A stretch of DNA of 64,000 nucleotides from Branchiostoma floridae. Its lineage: Eukaryota; Chordata; Leptocardii; Amphioxiformes; Branchiostomatidae. The position numbers were made by a program, and so were the translations under genes. The notes under the pieces were generated by a model. The model ran no database searches. It saw only the letters and a program-made list of their open reading frames with translations, and was not told where the DNA came from. Every line of letters begins with the position of its first letter. Positions within the stretch are counted from its first letter, which is position 1. Location of the stretch: positions 5,160,182 to 5,224,181 of the forward strand of contig NC_049989.1 of NCBI RefSeq assembly GCF_000003815.2, given 5' to 3'. Of this stretch, positions 1 to 13,300 are shown piece after piece.

Positions 1-313
1 TAAGGCGAAGACGACCCGTTCCTAGACACGCCTGGTAGATTATATCTTAAGATTACCCGCATGACATGTTCATCTGTCTTGCGGAGTACGTTCCCGTGGA
101 TCACAGTGAGAAGATGACGTTGATATAATGGCGGGATTTGCCAGGTTTGTGTTAGGGCACCTGATCAATACATGCACGGTGTCACGTGACATTTTGATAG
201 TCAGAAACTGCAAGATATACAGATCCCTCCAGCAGACCTAACAGAACACAAAAAAGACTTGAAATTGCCTTCATATAAGATGGCGTACATGTATACAGTG
301 TCGCATAAGCTTA

Positions 314-439
314 ATCTCCAAGCAGATCCTACGGTGCCATAAGATAGTATCAAAGCTGGTCAGGGAGTGTAGCCGGCTAAGGGAGTCAAACGGGGAAGTT
401 TGATACTATACATTACGCACCGTGGATCTGGTTGGAGAT
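314..439. mobile_element. Palindromic MITE, copy 1 of a TA-flanked family
   Basis: The element opens with ATCTCCAAGCAGATCC and closes with its near reverse complement, GGATCTGGTTGGAGAT. A TA dinucleotide sits directly outside both ends (312-313 and 440-441), as expected of a TA target-site duplication made by Tc1/mariner-type transposases. The inner part is also partly palindromic (ATAGTATCAAAGCTG and AAGTTTGATACTAT). A second copy lies at 42543-42699. It has no coding capacity, so it is a non-autonomous element; the superfamily is inferred only from the TA flank. Confidence 0.7.
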
Positions 440-3400
440 TAGCATAAGCTAGTTGCGACAATGGCATATTTTCACAAATGATGAAAGCTGCAAAATACGC
501 AACGCCAAGACATACAGACCCCTACAAGAGAACACACAGTAGTTTGCTGATTTCCTTTCAAAATATGTTACAAATGATATGAAAACAGAGTAATAAACGG
601 TACTGTGTAGCTGTTAACAGGAGGTGATTGAACATTGGGCAATAAATACTTCAAAGTCCAAACTAGCCATATTCTCTAGCGTGCTATGTGTGTACTTAAA
701 ATATCTGCACTTAAAATCTTAGAATACATGGCACTTTGTCACACTATCAGAAGATGGACATAATTTTGTCTGTCGGAAAATCCTTTGGAGTCAAAAGATT
801 AAGATAATTACAGGCTGGTGATATCGGTTTTCATTACGTAATACAGACATATTTTGACATCGCGAAGATGAATATGAAGACGTCGTCCCTTTAATTGTGT
901 TAGAGTGATCAATCTTACTATACAAGTGCTCATTAAGTCACATAAATGGATTGGAAAGTCCGTTATCAAAACAGACTGCACCCCAGGCAACTTAAATGGA
1001 GCCATCCATCAATCCTGAACATGCAGCCATGTTGATCTTTGGGTGCTGCAGCTGTTGGAGAGTTAATCTATGTACGGATCTCTTTCCGTTTCAGATCAAT
1101 TTTGCACAGTTAATTTGTTTGACATTACAACAACGTGTGTAGGGAGATGTTTTGTATTAGAATGCTTCAATAAGTTGTCTAATTAGGAAATACCCGTTGT
1201 ATAGATATACAAACGACGTCTGTGACATACGTATCAATCCGTACTTTGTTTGATAGCAGAACCTCTACACATCAGACTAGCTATAAGTTTATAGAGACTG
1301 TTGTCCTCTTAATGTAATTATTCATAAATCAACATTTCTCGCAGTTTGCCTCCTTTGCACGTCCTTTAAAACAAGCTACTAAGCATTCAATTCAGATGCT
1401 GCATGGCCCAAGATCTTTAACTCCGGTGCGTACCTCAGCCACCATCGTTATGATATAGGGTTATACACGTATCAACTTTGCATTGTGTTTCATTACGTCA
1501 TAGGAGAGATGAGTAAGTATGGTGGACTGTTTTAAGATTTCTAGACAACTCCAAAGGCCAGGGACAGGGTCTGAGATGCCAGGAGGTAGAAACAGCTAAT
1601 AAAAACTCGCCGGTCCTGTTCATGAGCTTGTCCACCGTAATCTAGTGAGTCGAGATGTCTGATATCGATTGCCGACGTACAACGGATTGATGACGCCTCG
1701 CTGTTCACACAGCTCGTAAGTACAATGTACACCGACGTGACAAATGACACCGTCAATATAAGGAATGACCCTTGTCCACAAGAGAACAAGTCGGGTTTGT
1801 GTTAGACGGAAGATCAATTTTGATGCCTTGGAACGGGCGGCAGAGGAGAAAAATTTCCCAAACCCGTTGGCAACGGCTGGAAGCTGTTCGATGTCTGCAA
1901 GTACTGGAACCGGTCGATTTTTGTACAATAGGACTGAAAATTACATTCCTGACGTCTCAAAGCGCACGGTTTTGCGGGATGAATGCAAGCTGTTGGGGAT
2001 GCATTTATATAGAATCATTATTCATTCCGCAGAGAAATAGTAATCATGCTACAAACCACACTGCAGACTAGGCCAGGTGCAGAATTTGCAGTTGGTTAGC
2101 AGCTCTCTTTTTCATGTAACTTCAAAATTTTATGAGCATTTGCATTCATTTGAGAAACTTGAAGGTGATAACGGACGAAGTATAGATACTAAAATGTGAA
2201 TACAAGTTTTCAAGAGCTTTCCTCCCTCCCCTCGTCATTGATACGCCATATTTCCCTCGTTAACTAAGAAATAGATCAAACTTTAGGACCTTTCTCCGTT
2301 AGAAGGAGGTAGGCAAAGAAAAAAAGTTTTGCATCAGAATGCACGGCATTAAACAGCAGCCCCGGTCGAACACAGTAGCGACGATTTTCCAGAAGTTATT
2401 TCGAGGTTCCACTGAGCTCGTACATCACATAGCGTAGTTCTGGCAGGTAGGATATAGATGTCTTTGAATTCAGTTAGGAGGCTGATTTGATTTTTCACCA
2501 AAGGAAGGGTAGACTGCACAAGATCTATTCATCTGTTAGTTCAGAAATGGCGCCATATATTCACATCTGCGGCTGGCACAATGGTGTTTTTAAGGGGGGT
2601 CTGGGGAGCTGTGGTCCATGGGCTGTTTGAGAATAAACGGTCTTCAGGAAATGCCGATTGATTGGAACATCTACCGGTTTTCTGTAGAGTGTTTTGAACA
2701 CTGTTTAAAGGGGTCAAAAAGCTAAATATCTAAGACCGTCCATGACAAATAGAACGAAAACTCGACGGATGCCCTGGTCCGTCAATTTTTCCGTTACTTT
2801 GGATCCAAATCTATTTCACCAAGCTTAGCATTGTCATTTTAGGCTTCTATCCTCTGTACTTACCAACTGATTCTTTTACTTTGCTTGCCAACCGCGGTAT
2901 TGTCATTTAGGAAACTTAGCTCATAGCAAGAACCACGAACCGTATTTTCTAACGTTATATACATTGTAGATGATGGTAAACCAATTTCTCCATACTTAGG
3001 GACCATAGACATGCTAGGACGTCATCCATTTTTGATCCACAACAGCATTCCGATTTTGCTTCCAAATTGTTGACGATTTGTACAGGGATTACATCGATCT
3101 TATGCTACTATATCTATGGAGGAAGCGACAGCAGTTCAATCATTACCGTTACCATTAAACTGCACGTAGGAAAGCTCCATCTTGCTAACGAGGTCCCATG
3201 GGGATGAGAAAGTTGAAAAATATCGCTCGAAAACTTTCTTATTGTGAAGTCGACACTGATGGAAGCGAAGCACTCTGTAGTCTGCGTTCAGTTGGAACCG
3301 GGAAAGGTCGCTCCAGTGTCTTGTACATTATCATCGGAATGATTCGTGGCGTCTAACTGGCTGATTAAAAGTACATACGAATGAAAAACACCACGGGAGG

Positions 3401-6235
3401 TCTTCGTTGAGGGCAAAAAATCTGCATAAAAGATGCAGGAAAATGCAGAGTTTCGGTTGAATAGCTCTTGCTACTCATTTCTTGTTCGACTTTGGTCACA
3501 CTGTTCTTGTTTTGTTTCTGGAGTCAATAAATGAATCAATTTGACGTTCGTTTCCATCTCTTTAAAATGTATATGTAACGTTGGAAAATCTTTCGGTTAT
3601 CATATTGAGCTTTGACTTATTATATTGAGATCCACAGCTTTGGGGTTTTGCGTTTTCTGCAATGTTTGTTTTATCTCTGGATGATTGACGACACCCTTCG
3701 CTCCTCCTATCGAGAAGACGTCAAAGAGATAGATGGCCAGCGCGGTCTGCTGTTGGCTCGTACTCTAGATTAAAGGCATTCCTGTCTGTTTTATTGCACC
3801 TAGTGCATTAAGCTGTTTTATAGGGCACAGACATATTGCCGACTTCTAGCCGTAAAGCTTCAGGACACTGGAAGGTCAGACTTTTATGGTACTCTGCGTT
3901 TCGGTCTTATTAAAGGTTGCTCATCCGTGTCGTGTAAGACAAACTTTATTGGGAGTATGAGTCTCTTTAATGTCGACGCTTTCTCGTAACTATTCCTTTA
4001 AATCACCACCAGCTCGCACAGGCTGATGAGATATTTGTAGTTCTTACAAGTTTCAATGCCACCTTGCCTGTACTTTCACGGTAACGTATTCTGCATTACC
4101 ATACAGTGGTTGTTTCACCTCTATGACAAGAGTTATAAGTGCAAACTTCACAGTACTTGTGCCATTTAGCCTCTGGCCACTGTCTGAAGAAGCTGTACAT
4201 AGCGAAACTATAGTTTGGCCGACGGGCGGAATAAAAGTTCAAAACTTGAACTATGTGGCTCCAGATGTCTTTCTGAGGTACGACTGCAGTGTGCAATATG
4301 TCAGTAGCTTGAGGAATGAATCTAGCTACCCTACTATATACTGATATCTATAGTATGTTACCCACGAAATAAATAAAGTCTGTTATGGCCTCCCAAACCA
4401 GCTGCGGTGGTGGCATAAGATTGAGAGATTCGAAACCGCAACCACGATTCCCGGTACGACTTTAGTTACACGCATCCGCTAAACAACCGTGCACACGGCA
4501 GGAACACGTCGTTAATGACAACATTACTTTCCATTCTACAGGGGATATACTGCCGTAAAACTCGTTACGCTGCTTTGTTCCCGATTACCAATGGTAATTA
4601 TCGGAGCGCAGGTAGAAATTGAAAAACTGAGTACGTGCGGACCGGAAAATATGTCATAAAGGCTTCGGATCTGCCGCTTAACTTCGTTTTATGACTTATG
4701 CTATGTGGGGGAGGTTATAGACAGTAGGCATATAAAATATATATATACGTTAGGGAAATAAACCATAGCTGTGAACTATTAATATATAAACTGGTGTTCT
4801 CTCCTGTAGAAGCCACCGTCCCATTTTTATCGATCGACCTTTACCAGAGTTATGTGATGGTAATCGTTAAAAACAAACCCTCATCTTCATGATGTAATAA
4901 CCTGGTGAATTAGAAATGAATATTTTCTACGTACATTAAAATATCATGGTACAAGTAGACTCGGCATTTGCAAATACGAGGATCAGCGTAAATACTAAAA
5001 GGTTACGTCTTCATACTCCAATGTGAAAGTCTATGGATTCTTGCCTTGATTGCTTGTCAAACTTAGTACCCAGTTGGGAAAAAAACAGTGCCGGGTGTTC
5101 TCTATTCTAATTTACACTCACCACAGAGAGACCAGTGAATGGGATACCATCAACTCGTCTGTCACTGGAGTTTTGCACAATGGAATGCAGAGGCAACGTT
5201 ACATTGTAAGCATCAGTGTGACTGCACTAAAATCACCATTGCAAAATAATAAAAAGGTGTAGGCTTATGTTAAGCTTAGGGAGGATTATTTATTCATGAT
5301 ACATGATATAGAAAAACAGTTATACAAAGCGTGGTGGCGTCTGCGTCTTTAGCTGTGGATTATGATAAAATAGTTGTACTGAATGAGGAAAATACATGAA
5401 TATGGTATGTTTTCAAGCTATAAGACTTCTGAGACTGCCACGTGTCGCACAGTACTTAGACTTTGACCGCAAACGTTACGGTAAAAAATCCCCCAAAGAC
5501 TGTAGCTTCTGACCAAATTTACGTAATACACGATTTCAGACAAATGCATGTGCGTTTTCTTTTATATCACACCACACCATTACCATCCATCCCGGCACTA
5601 GCTGTTATGATACCCAATATTGCTTGCCATTTGCAGACTGGTTGTAAAACCATAAAGTCGAGCATCCCAGCGTCCAACTTTGACTTTTAACGACATATCT
5701 TTATCTGATTCCACCGCTGTCCCCGGGCAAATGGCACGGGTGCAGTCGTAAACAGTAAAAGATATGGTAAGCTCACATCTTGTTACATGGCCGCCAAAGT
5801 TTAATGGCCGCGCAGGGGGAGACCGGGTTGTTAAGTGGTATGTGCAGTTTACCCGATGACTACCGGGAGTGTCGTAAATGAAGACATCAACTCGTGAATG
5901 GTAAGGCCACCCGTTTGAGGACAGTAAAACTGTCGTAAACTACATGGCTAATGTGAATTGGAAGGTCAGGGGTGTTTCGTTGAATAACCTTGTGGAGACG
6001 GCATAGATTGGTACCAGCATCAACACGCATGGAGAACAACAGAATAACATGTAAATAGCACCGAGAGTAACCGTTTGATGTTGACATTGTGTCAAAACAG
6101 AAAGGCGTTTGAAATCCTTAATCAACGGATGGCACCGGGTAATTTGTACATGTTGTGTTTTATATAGCGAATTAGCTGTTTAATGCGTTTCAAATCACAG
6201 GGAGTCTGCATTTCGAAAGCTAAGTAGCATATGGT

Positions 6236-6675
6236 TTTCCACAGACTGCATTCAGCACCAAGGAGAGAACCATTCTTTATAGTGTTCTACAGACTACATA
6301 TTTAGCATCAAGGCTAGTACCAGTCTTTATGTAGTTAGTTCTACGTACTGCACTTTTAGCCCCAAGGAGATTGCCACTCTCTACAATAGCCTACAGACTA
6401 TACATTCAGCACCAGACTACAGTGCTCTATAGACTACGCACTAAGCACCAAGGAAAGGGTGTTTCTCTATAGTGCTCTCCACACTACACATTCAGCACCA
6501 AGAGAAAACAATTCTCTAAAGTGTTCTGCAGACCACACATTCAGCACCAAGGAGGGGACCATCCTCTTATGTCTTCTGAGTATCATGTATTCCTCACCAA
6601 GAGAGTACCGTTCTCCATGGTATTACGTAGAATGCACATTCAGTACCAAGGAGAGTACCATTTTATATATCGTGT
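6236..6675. repeat. Degenerate minisatellite, about 55-60 bp period
   Basis: About eight diverged tandem units share a core of the type 'cagactacacattcagcacc' followed by 'aaggagagaaccattctct' and 'atagtgttct'. The units differ by substitutions and small deletions, so the array is old. A modest plus-strand ORF across part of it (6459-6716) follows from the repeat and is not called as a gene. Confidence 0.7.
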
Positions 6676-7236
6676 TCAATGAACGAGAATTGCTTTTCTT
6701 AACACATCACAAGTAGGAATGAATATTGTAGGGAGGGGGGGGGGTAAATCATATAAAATCAAGACAGATAAACCATTGTTATTTAGGATGATATGAGCAA
6801 TTCTTTCTATCGAAAGTGGTACCTTTCAGAAGCAGCTTAGAACAAGGTATTGGTACCAATACTGCCTCTACGTGTCGCTTTTTCCCTTGCAGCTATTCTT
6901 TAAGCTCAGTACGAGTACATCGGAAGATTCCATCCGATTCGAAAGTGAGAAGTATCTTTTCTTCATATACCTGTGCAATGGGCTCAACAACACTGCAGGA
7001 TTTAGAAAAAGGTCAAACTGCATTGTAGACGGACCTGAAATTGCAAGGTAGCGCTTCTACGAGAAAATTACAGTCCTGCTATGTTATCTCTCATTCATAC
7101 CGGGGGCCTTTTGCAAACGCTGTCGGAATATTCAAGCAGCAACAAATAGGCGCTTCTGGTCGTTTTCTTATAGTTTCTCGTATCGGACCTTCAGTACACA
7201 TTTGATTCTATATGTTCCAAAACACACAGCTACACG

Positions 7237-7437
7237 CATTATAATAAATAATAAATTCACGGGTCTCAGTGGCAAGTGTGCAGATGGTGGAGGTGTTTTT
7301 TGGCACCTTTAGACAGATTAGCCGTGAGGCTCGGTGGACGTCACTCCACCGTCATGGGGGCAGGGGCATGGCGAGTTTAGAACTCAGGACCTTCTGATTC
7401 TGACTCCAACGCTCTAATCGTTGCGCCACACAGCTAC
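7237..7437 (-). mobile_element. tRNA-derived SINE-like element
   Basis: Read on the minus strand, the element starts with a tRNA-like head: TGGCGCAACGATTAGAGC resembles a polymerase III A box, and GAGTTCTAAACTC about 45 nt later resembles a B box. A GC-rich body with an internal inverted repeat (GGTGGAGTGACGTCCACC) follows, then an AT-rich tail (ATTTATTATTTATTATAA). This order of tRNA head, unrelated body and AT tail is typical of a SINE. It is not a functional tRNA, because the cloverleaf is incomplete. The SINE family is not identified. Confidence 0.5.
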
Positions 7438-7451
7438 ACACATTACCGTGA

Positions 7452-7645
7452 TCTATCTCCCCCTCTCTACCCCCTCTCTCTTCCTCTCCCCTCTCTCTCC
7501 TCCCCCTCTCTCCCTCTCCCCCTCTCTCCCTCTTTCTCCCCCTCTCTCTCCCTCTCCTTTCTCTCTCTCTCCTTTCTCTTCTCTCTCTCTCCCTCTCTCT
7601 TCCTCCTCTCTATCCCTCTCTCCCCCCTCTCTCTCCCCTCTTGCT
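7452..7645. repeat. CT-rich low-complexity tract (CCCTCTCTn)
   Basis: About 190 nt of almost pure pyrimidine built from CCCTCTCT and CTCTCTCC units. It generates long spurious frames on both strands (Ser/Pro/Leu-rich on plus, Arg/Glu-rich on minus). It lies directly upstream of a GC-rich ORF at 7739. Confidence 0.9.
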
Positions 7646-7738
7646 CTCTTCGCGGATGGAGAAAAACAAAGCACACCCGAAAAGTGCTACCATCCATCAG
7701 AGAGACGGAAACGTGTGACTCGCTACACTGCCGCAATT

Positions 7739-7954
7739 ATGTCACCAGAAGGAACTGCCTCGGCCTCTGCCCCCCTGACGTCCGCGGGGGCGATCCCGGG
7801 CTGCTCCTCGGGGCCACCTCCATCCATCGCCGAGCTCATGAATGAATCATACCGACACGAGGTCGACCTTTCGATATTGCCTCTCCGTCCCCTGCTCTCC
7901 ACGGAAGTGATTCCCACCTTTGTTACCCTTTACGGAGATGTGCCGAAATGTTAA
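7739..7954 (+). CDS. Short GC-rich ORF, possible first exon, unrecognised
   Basis: An ATG at 7739 opens a 71-codon frame rich in Ser, Pro and Ala that ends in a stop at 7952-7954. The first two thirds are markedly more GC-rich than the surroundings, as real exons in this window are. I see no clear consensus splice donor before the stop and no recognisable domain. The upstream extension of the frame runs into the CT-rich tract and is not credible. It could be a single short coding exon, part of a 5' leader, or chance. Confidence 0.2.
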   Translation: MSPEGTASASAPLTSAGAIPGCSSGPPPSIAELMNESYRHEVDLSILPLRPLLSTEVIPTFVTLYGDVPKC

Positions 7955-8059
7955 CAAGGAGTCTGGGAAAGCATTCTGTCTTTCTGCTGTCATTTACTAC
8001 GATATATCCTCACTCTTGAAACCTCCCCCACAATGCATTGACTTCTCCCTGGGTTCGTT

Positions 8060-8359
8060 TTGCACCTAAGGCCATTTGTTTTACATTTGATGATGTACAC
8101 CAATCAAAGGGTAATAGCACGTCAGACTACCAAAATAGAAAACTACGCTGTGCTAAACGTACTGGCTTCCTTCAACAGATTTGAACTAGATAAATATTCA
8201 GCATTTTTGTTAACATTCCATTTCTATGAAAAAGTGGCAAAAATTTACGAAAGACTGATGATAGGCACAAGACGAGAAGACTATTTCAATATGTTCTATA
8301 TTGCTAGGCAACATCTACTCATATCAAACATAATTAACCATACAACATTGAAATACTAG
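8060..8359 (+). CDS. Unrecognised ORF, 99 codons, doubtful
   Basis: The frame encodes an AT-rich, helix-prone sequence with Tyr/Phe-rich stretches such as YSAFLLTFHFYEKVAKIYER near residues 50-70. A possible donor (CTAG|GTAGAT) overlaps the stop region. Base composition matches the surrounding non-coding DNA, which argues against a gene, while the amphipathic look of the middle part argues for a closer look. I do not recognise the family. Confidence 0.15.
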   Translation: MHLRPFVLHLMMYTNQRVIARQTTKIENYAVLNVLASFNRFELDKYSAFLLTFHFYEKVAKIYERLMIGTRREDYFNMFYIARQHLLISNIINHTTLKY

Positions 8360-9966
8360 GTAGATGGTTTATGATAGAGCATCAGCTACTTGCAGAAATA
8401 TACTGAAATTCATTTCATTATTGAATTCAAAATCCCATTTGTCCATAAGAGGAATTGTAAAAGTAAGATTTGACCCTACCCAAGGCCTTGCTGATTTAGC
8501 ATTTCATTGAAGTACGAAAGGTCTTAAGAGAATGCGGTAAGGGTCATGACTACAACATACTTTAATCTGGCAAAATTGATAACTGTCATTTCAAAACATA
8601 CATAGAAAATCTTCCATGAATAGTGTCTCTACACCCTGAAGCTTACCCACATTCAATGTTACAGATACTGATCAGATTGTTCGAAAAATGACATCGCCGA
8701 CCGAAAATTGAAATTGATGTTCAATATCGCTTCGTGCGGTCCAATATTCGGGCCGAACATGTCACAATGTATTATTCATACTCACACTGATATGCATCAA
8801 GATATGGTATTGTTACTTTTGCTTACATAGTCGGTTACATCTTGATCTATGAACGAATGCTAGTTAGCTCATTCTCTAACTCATTTTAAAGATCAGAGAT
8901 TGTAACCTTTGCCATATTGTATATGTATATGTAATGGCATGTCTGAATTTTACTCATACTTTTGTGATATTGTCCTTAACTGACTTGGACGCCTCCTGAC
9001 CTTCTGCTAGACCTCTATGAGAACAACGCCATTCATTTTTAAGGCTACATAATCATGATAATTGATTTATCTTGATGCATCGTGTTCTGCGCAGAAAAAG
9101 AATTGATTGAGATGATGAAGAATTGCAAGGGATAACAGATAGCCTATATCAGTTTCACCAAGGATCCGATTGTTGTATGTACGAAAGGAACATGAATACC
9201 TTTGGTGCTTCCCTAGATGCCTCCAGAAATGTTATAGTTGTATAGTATTTCAATAGGAAACTCACTGGAAAATTCAATAAACAATCGTTTGGAAGAGACA
9301 TGATTTGGACGATAAACGCAGAGAGTAGACCCCTAGTCATAAAGGTCACCTGCTTATTCTTTGATCATTCGTTCAAACAACAATTGCGGTCACTGCCACG
9401 GGCATGGTCTATCATACTACATAGTTCCTGAAGGTAAAGGTCAACTGCAATGGCATACATGCATTGTGAGGACCGCTACCCCGTCCTGTATTCACATATT
9501 GAATAAAACATCCCCAGGCTCCAAGTCCAAAGGTAAAGCCCGGTGCCGAAGATGTCAATGGGGAGTGAAAAGCGACTGTGCAAATGTAGCGATGCATACA
9601 TGATAAGGATTACACAGGCACGCGCGACAGCTTTTCTAATAAATCTATAATGAAGCGGTAGTCACCTAACCATCCCACCGCTTCAAGTGCAAACCTATAC
9701 ATGTAAAACCTTTCATACCGTTTACCCAAAACTCATTACCGCTACACGGCAATGCCAACCAGCCAGTTCCCAACGTTGCACCAAGGCTTCTCTTTCTTCA
9801 TTACTTCTATACTCCCACGTACACGGGCAATTCTTTCACTACCATACATGATTTAGCTGGGGGTAACTGCCTTCGCTTCTGCCCCATTTACTCCATCTAC
9901 CGATCAATGCCAGCTACGTACACTGGCATCGGTAAAGTAGCTGTCTTTCAAATGGCAAGGACTTAC

Positions 9967-10381
9967 CGTTGATCCCCGCTAGTGTTAATGGCTGGTACAT
10001 GACTCTTCCCGGTCTTTCCTTGATTGCCTTTTTGATAAAAGCCTGATGATCTACTGCGCTGACCGTTCCTTTCATTCTCGTAGATGTTTTATTCCCAGGG
10101 GCCGATTCTGTCCCGGCAGGGATTGACCGGAGGCGTGTGTTTTTCTGATTCCCTAATTTAGATACGGCGGAAGGTCTTGAACGATGAGGAAGCTGTAAGT
10201 CTGGCAGCACAGAAAATTCAACGCCCTCAAGAAGGTCCCGTCTGGATGGTGACAGATTCGTATTGTCCACCTGCCTGGTTATGAGCATCAGGCTGCAGAG
10301 GGACACCCCAGTGAGCACGAGAAGTGCCGGGGTTCCTACTCTCATGGTGGCCCGGGAAAGCTTGAGTAGCAGGCGGGCCAT
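9967..10381 (-). CDS. Orphan first exon of a type II membrane protein (Golgi enzyme-like)
   Basis: Reading minus from the ATG at 10381, the frame gives a short basic cytoplasmic tail (MARLLLKLSRATMRVG), one hydrophobic segment at about residues 17-36 (TPALLVLTGVSLCSLMLI), then a Ser/Arg-rich polar region with possible N-glycosylation sites (NLS, NKT). After about 138 codons the frame meets a perfect donor, AACG|GTAAGT, at 9967/9966. Signal-anchor plus stem is the usual N-terminus of Golgi glycosyltransferases and carbohydrate sulfotransferases. That is inference: no catalytic domain is visible, and I could not find the next exon in 1-9966. The gene probably continues left, perhaps beyond the window, or is broken. 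Confidence 0.4.
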
Positions 10382-10387
10382 CAGCAA

Positions 10388-13300
10388 CTTGAGCCCGACG
10401 ATGTCCCCCTCTCGGTACAGCTAAGCAGTCCTCTACCAGATGTAGTTGGTATCAGTTAAATGTGCACCGTAGACACCTTTCAAAAGACGCACAATATTCT
10501 GTCTAACGCTGTCGGCACACAGTAAGCAGAAAGGACAGCCCTGATGAACTTTCCTCAGATGTGACACTGCCAGCAAATCCTCTAAATGGCAGCTGATTTT
10601 CCAAGAATATCCAGTAACCAGAGGTCTCCCACCTCCAACACGGATCAAACGCGTGCGATTAGCTCTCTAAATAAAAGATTGTCCCTGACCCGTGGTGATG
10701 CAGAGATGCTCCTAGTCACCGATGGTGCTTATACTTACAGCGACCTCCTCTCCGGAACGTGCTGACGGATGAACGATAACCGCGTGTCTCTGCGCGAGCT
10801 CCGTCCTATTTCATACTAACTTCAGTCTCGCTTGCCTTGCGGAGAGTCCAATGGGTGATGACGTTAAAACTCATCGAAAATTTATGAGAAAATGTGCAGA
10901 ATAGTCTGGTCGAGAAAAGCTGCACGTCTCTGAAGGTTAAGCTGCGAGTAAAGTGAAATATTAAAGGCGTTCCTTTCATCATCACTGCTCGGATTCACGC
11001 CTTGATGAATCCGCCTCTTCCCCATTGCCCTATCCGCCCAAGTCTATTACTGCCCACCCAGCCTTGCAAAATTGCACATTCGAAGAGGATTCAATCCCAG
11101 TGCACAGTGTGCCGAGGGAGTCAGAGAAGCTCTACTGCAGAGGAAAGGACTGGAACGGGCAGGCATTATGGAGAAGGCTGGTAACAAATATCGTTTACTC
11201 GGATGTCTATAACCTTCATTAACGACGGAGGCTGGAACAGCCTGGAATGGCTCAATATTCATTTCAACTCTAACGCTGACAAAGACAGCATGTCGACGGG
11301 TGATTCCGTCAGGAATTAATCAGAAAACCAGATGGTGCCCGACTATGGGTGAGCACAAACAACCATTACTCATTTTCTGCTTCGTTCATGAAAACATGCA
11401 CAGTTCAAAAATGTAGTAGCAATAAAATGGGATACCCACACCCACTAACTGTTTGCTGAAAATAGGTGTTGCAATCATCGTATAATGTAAAGTTCAATGT
11501 ATATGCACAGCAGTGCTATTATGTTACCCTTTTCGCCTGTGCATAGCATCGAACTATGCATGCGAGATTGTAACGTATCGCCTCATTTCGTCAACGCGCT
11601 TCTTTTGATTTATTATTATGCGTTGTGGGATGCAACATTTAAGATGACGTGTGGATACTGAACCGCAACTTACTGCTTCGCATCAGCAGCGCTGGCAACC
11701 GTACAACCTATATCGCTTCAAGCCCGCTATACTTCAGAATTAACGGTCGCACATTCAAAGGTTGGCGTCGTTAAGGGACAGTTTCATCCGATGAACGATA
11801 ACCCGGTGCTGTAAGACGATTCTGATAACGTGTCAGATTTGGGGGGTCCAGTGAATTAACGGGGTGGGCAGACCCCCCCCCCCTTTTTCCAAACAAAACC
11901 CCCAATCATCTCCACAAGGCCGCAGGACGTGTTGCCGATGCTAAAGATTTCATTCACGTGGGGTGAAGATATTTTGATGTAACCCCCAGATCATCTTCCA
12001 GAGGAACTTTCACAAAGCAGGCTGCCAGCTCCGGGCAGGTTGCATTAAATCAGATCAGTTTTCCGGGGGGTGTCATCATAAATCATTGATCTACGAGCCT
12101 GGAGCTACGTGGAAATATCATCGCCTTGCGTCTCATCTGAAGGTTACCTTGGAAGTCAGTACTAGTCAGTACTTGTCTAACTTGTCATTAGTTCCCGCAG
12201 CACACACAAGACAAAATTACTTCTCTATCGCACCATTCTTTGAATCAAAGTGGTATGAAATATCAAGCAGATATCGAAAGAATCACAGTTGATATTTAAA
12301 ATGTGTATGTGTGTATGATACACTACTTTCATCAAAACTACCCTTTCATGTAAGGGTGAACAGTCTAAAGGTATAATCAAAGCAGAATAACCGACGCTTT
12401 CAGACAGACTCGATGGGTGTCTGCAACCACGTTTTCAACCCCAGCAGAGGCAGAGAAAAGATTTACCGGCACCGAAAGGGCATACATGACTAGCTATCCG
12501 CGCCCGGGGGTATATGATGGATTTGTGAGTCCGTTTCCTCAGGTATAAACTATTACGTTAGTACCTGTCCTTGGTGCTGAACAGTCACCACAACAGTCAG
12601 TAACAAAATCATCGCCTGAAGTCGTATGAATATTGTGCAGGGAACAGTGAAAATTCTCCTAAGCCTATCAGCTACAGTAACAGCCGTGTCGATTGCAGCA
12701 TAAGCCTCGCTTCCCTCCGTCCATCCAAACTAGCCGCTGGGTGGAAAGCTCAAACTGCGTATGCTCCAATCACCACGTTAAGTTCATGGGGGATTTTGTG
12801 AGATTAAAATGGGCGTCAAGATGGTTTAGTGTGTGTACACGCTTCCCAGGTTTGATATTAGGTGATGAGCAATTCAACCCACCGCGTTGGTAGGAGTAAT
12901 CGAGTACTGGTCAGGCGGAACCATTCTTCCACAAGACAACCCAAGGGTAGAATTGCTGTACGTATGCTGATCGCGCTAGTCCAGGCTCCTATTCAAGTTC
13001 AGAAATTCAAGTATAAAATATCAGCAGACTACACACCCATTCTAGACAGCAATGTCTAATCTCATTTTGATACCGAAGTAACCAATATAATCGATGATTA
13101 ATACTGTCCTTTCAATCACAGCCCTCTGAGTCCAGGGCCCTCCTTGCAATCAGATATGACTGTATCTAATATATCTAACTTAATTGTGTTCCTCTGAGAA
13201 AGACACTTCATTGTAACAAAATAGTTAATGAAAATTACAGGACAGCAATGCTGCATCTGAATCGGTAACGACTTTTCAATAGACAACAAGAGTGCAATGG

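Larger units (their letters stand above)
1..7236. other. Gene-poor intergenic or intronic DNA
   Basis: I found no exon with a convincing reading frame, splice sites and recognisable protein in this stretch. The ORFs present are at most about 100 codons, overlap on both strands and have no family resemblance that I can see. It holds one TA-flanked MITE (314-439) and a degenerate minisatellite (6236-6675), listed separately. Distal exons of a gene lying outside the window could be hidden here; a protein search of all six frames would settle it. Confidence 0.5.

Noticed and set aside
7237-7437. Possible functional tRNA gene
   Set aside because: Only the A- and B-box-like segments are present. 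The acceptor stem does not pair, and the head is joined to a SINE-like body.
7421-7736. Ser/Pro/Leu-rich plus-strand and Arg/Glu-rich minus-strand frames
   Set aside because: They are products of the CT-rich low-complexity tract; a two-letter composition leaves both strands open.
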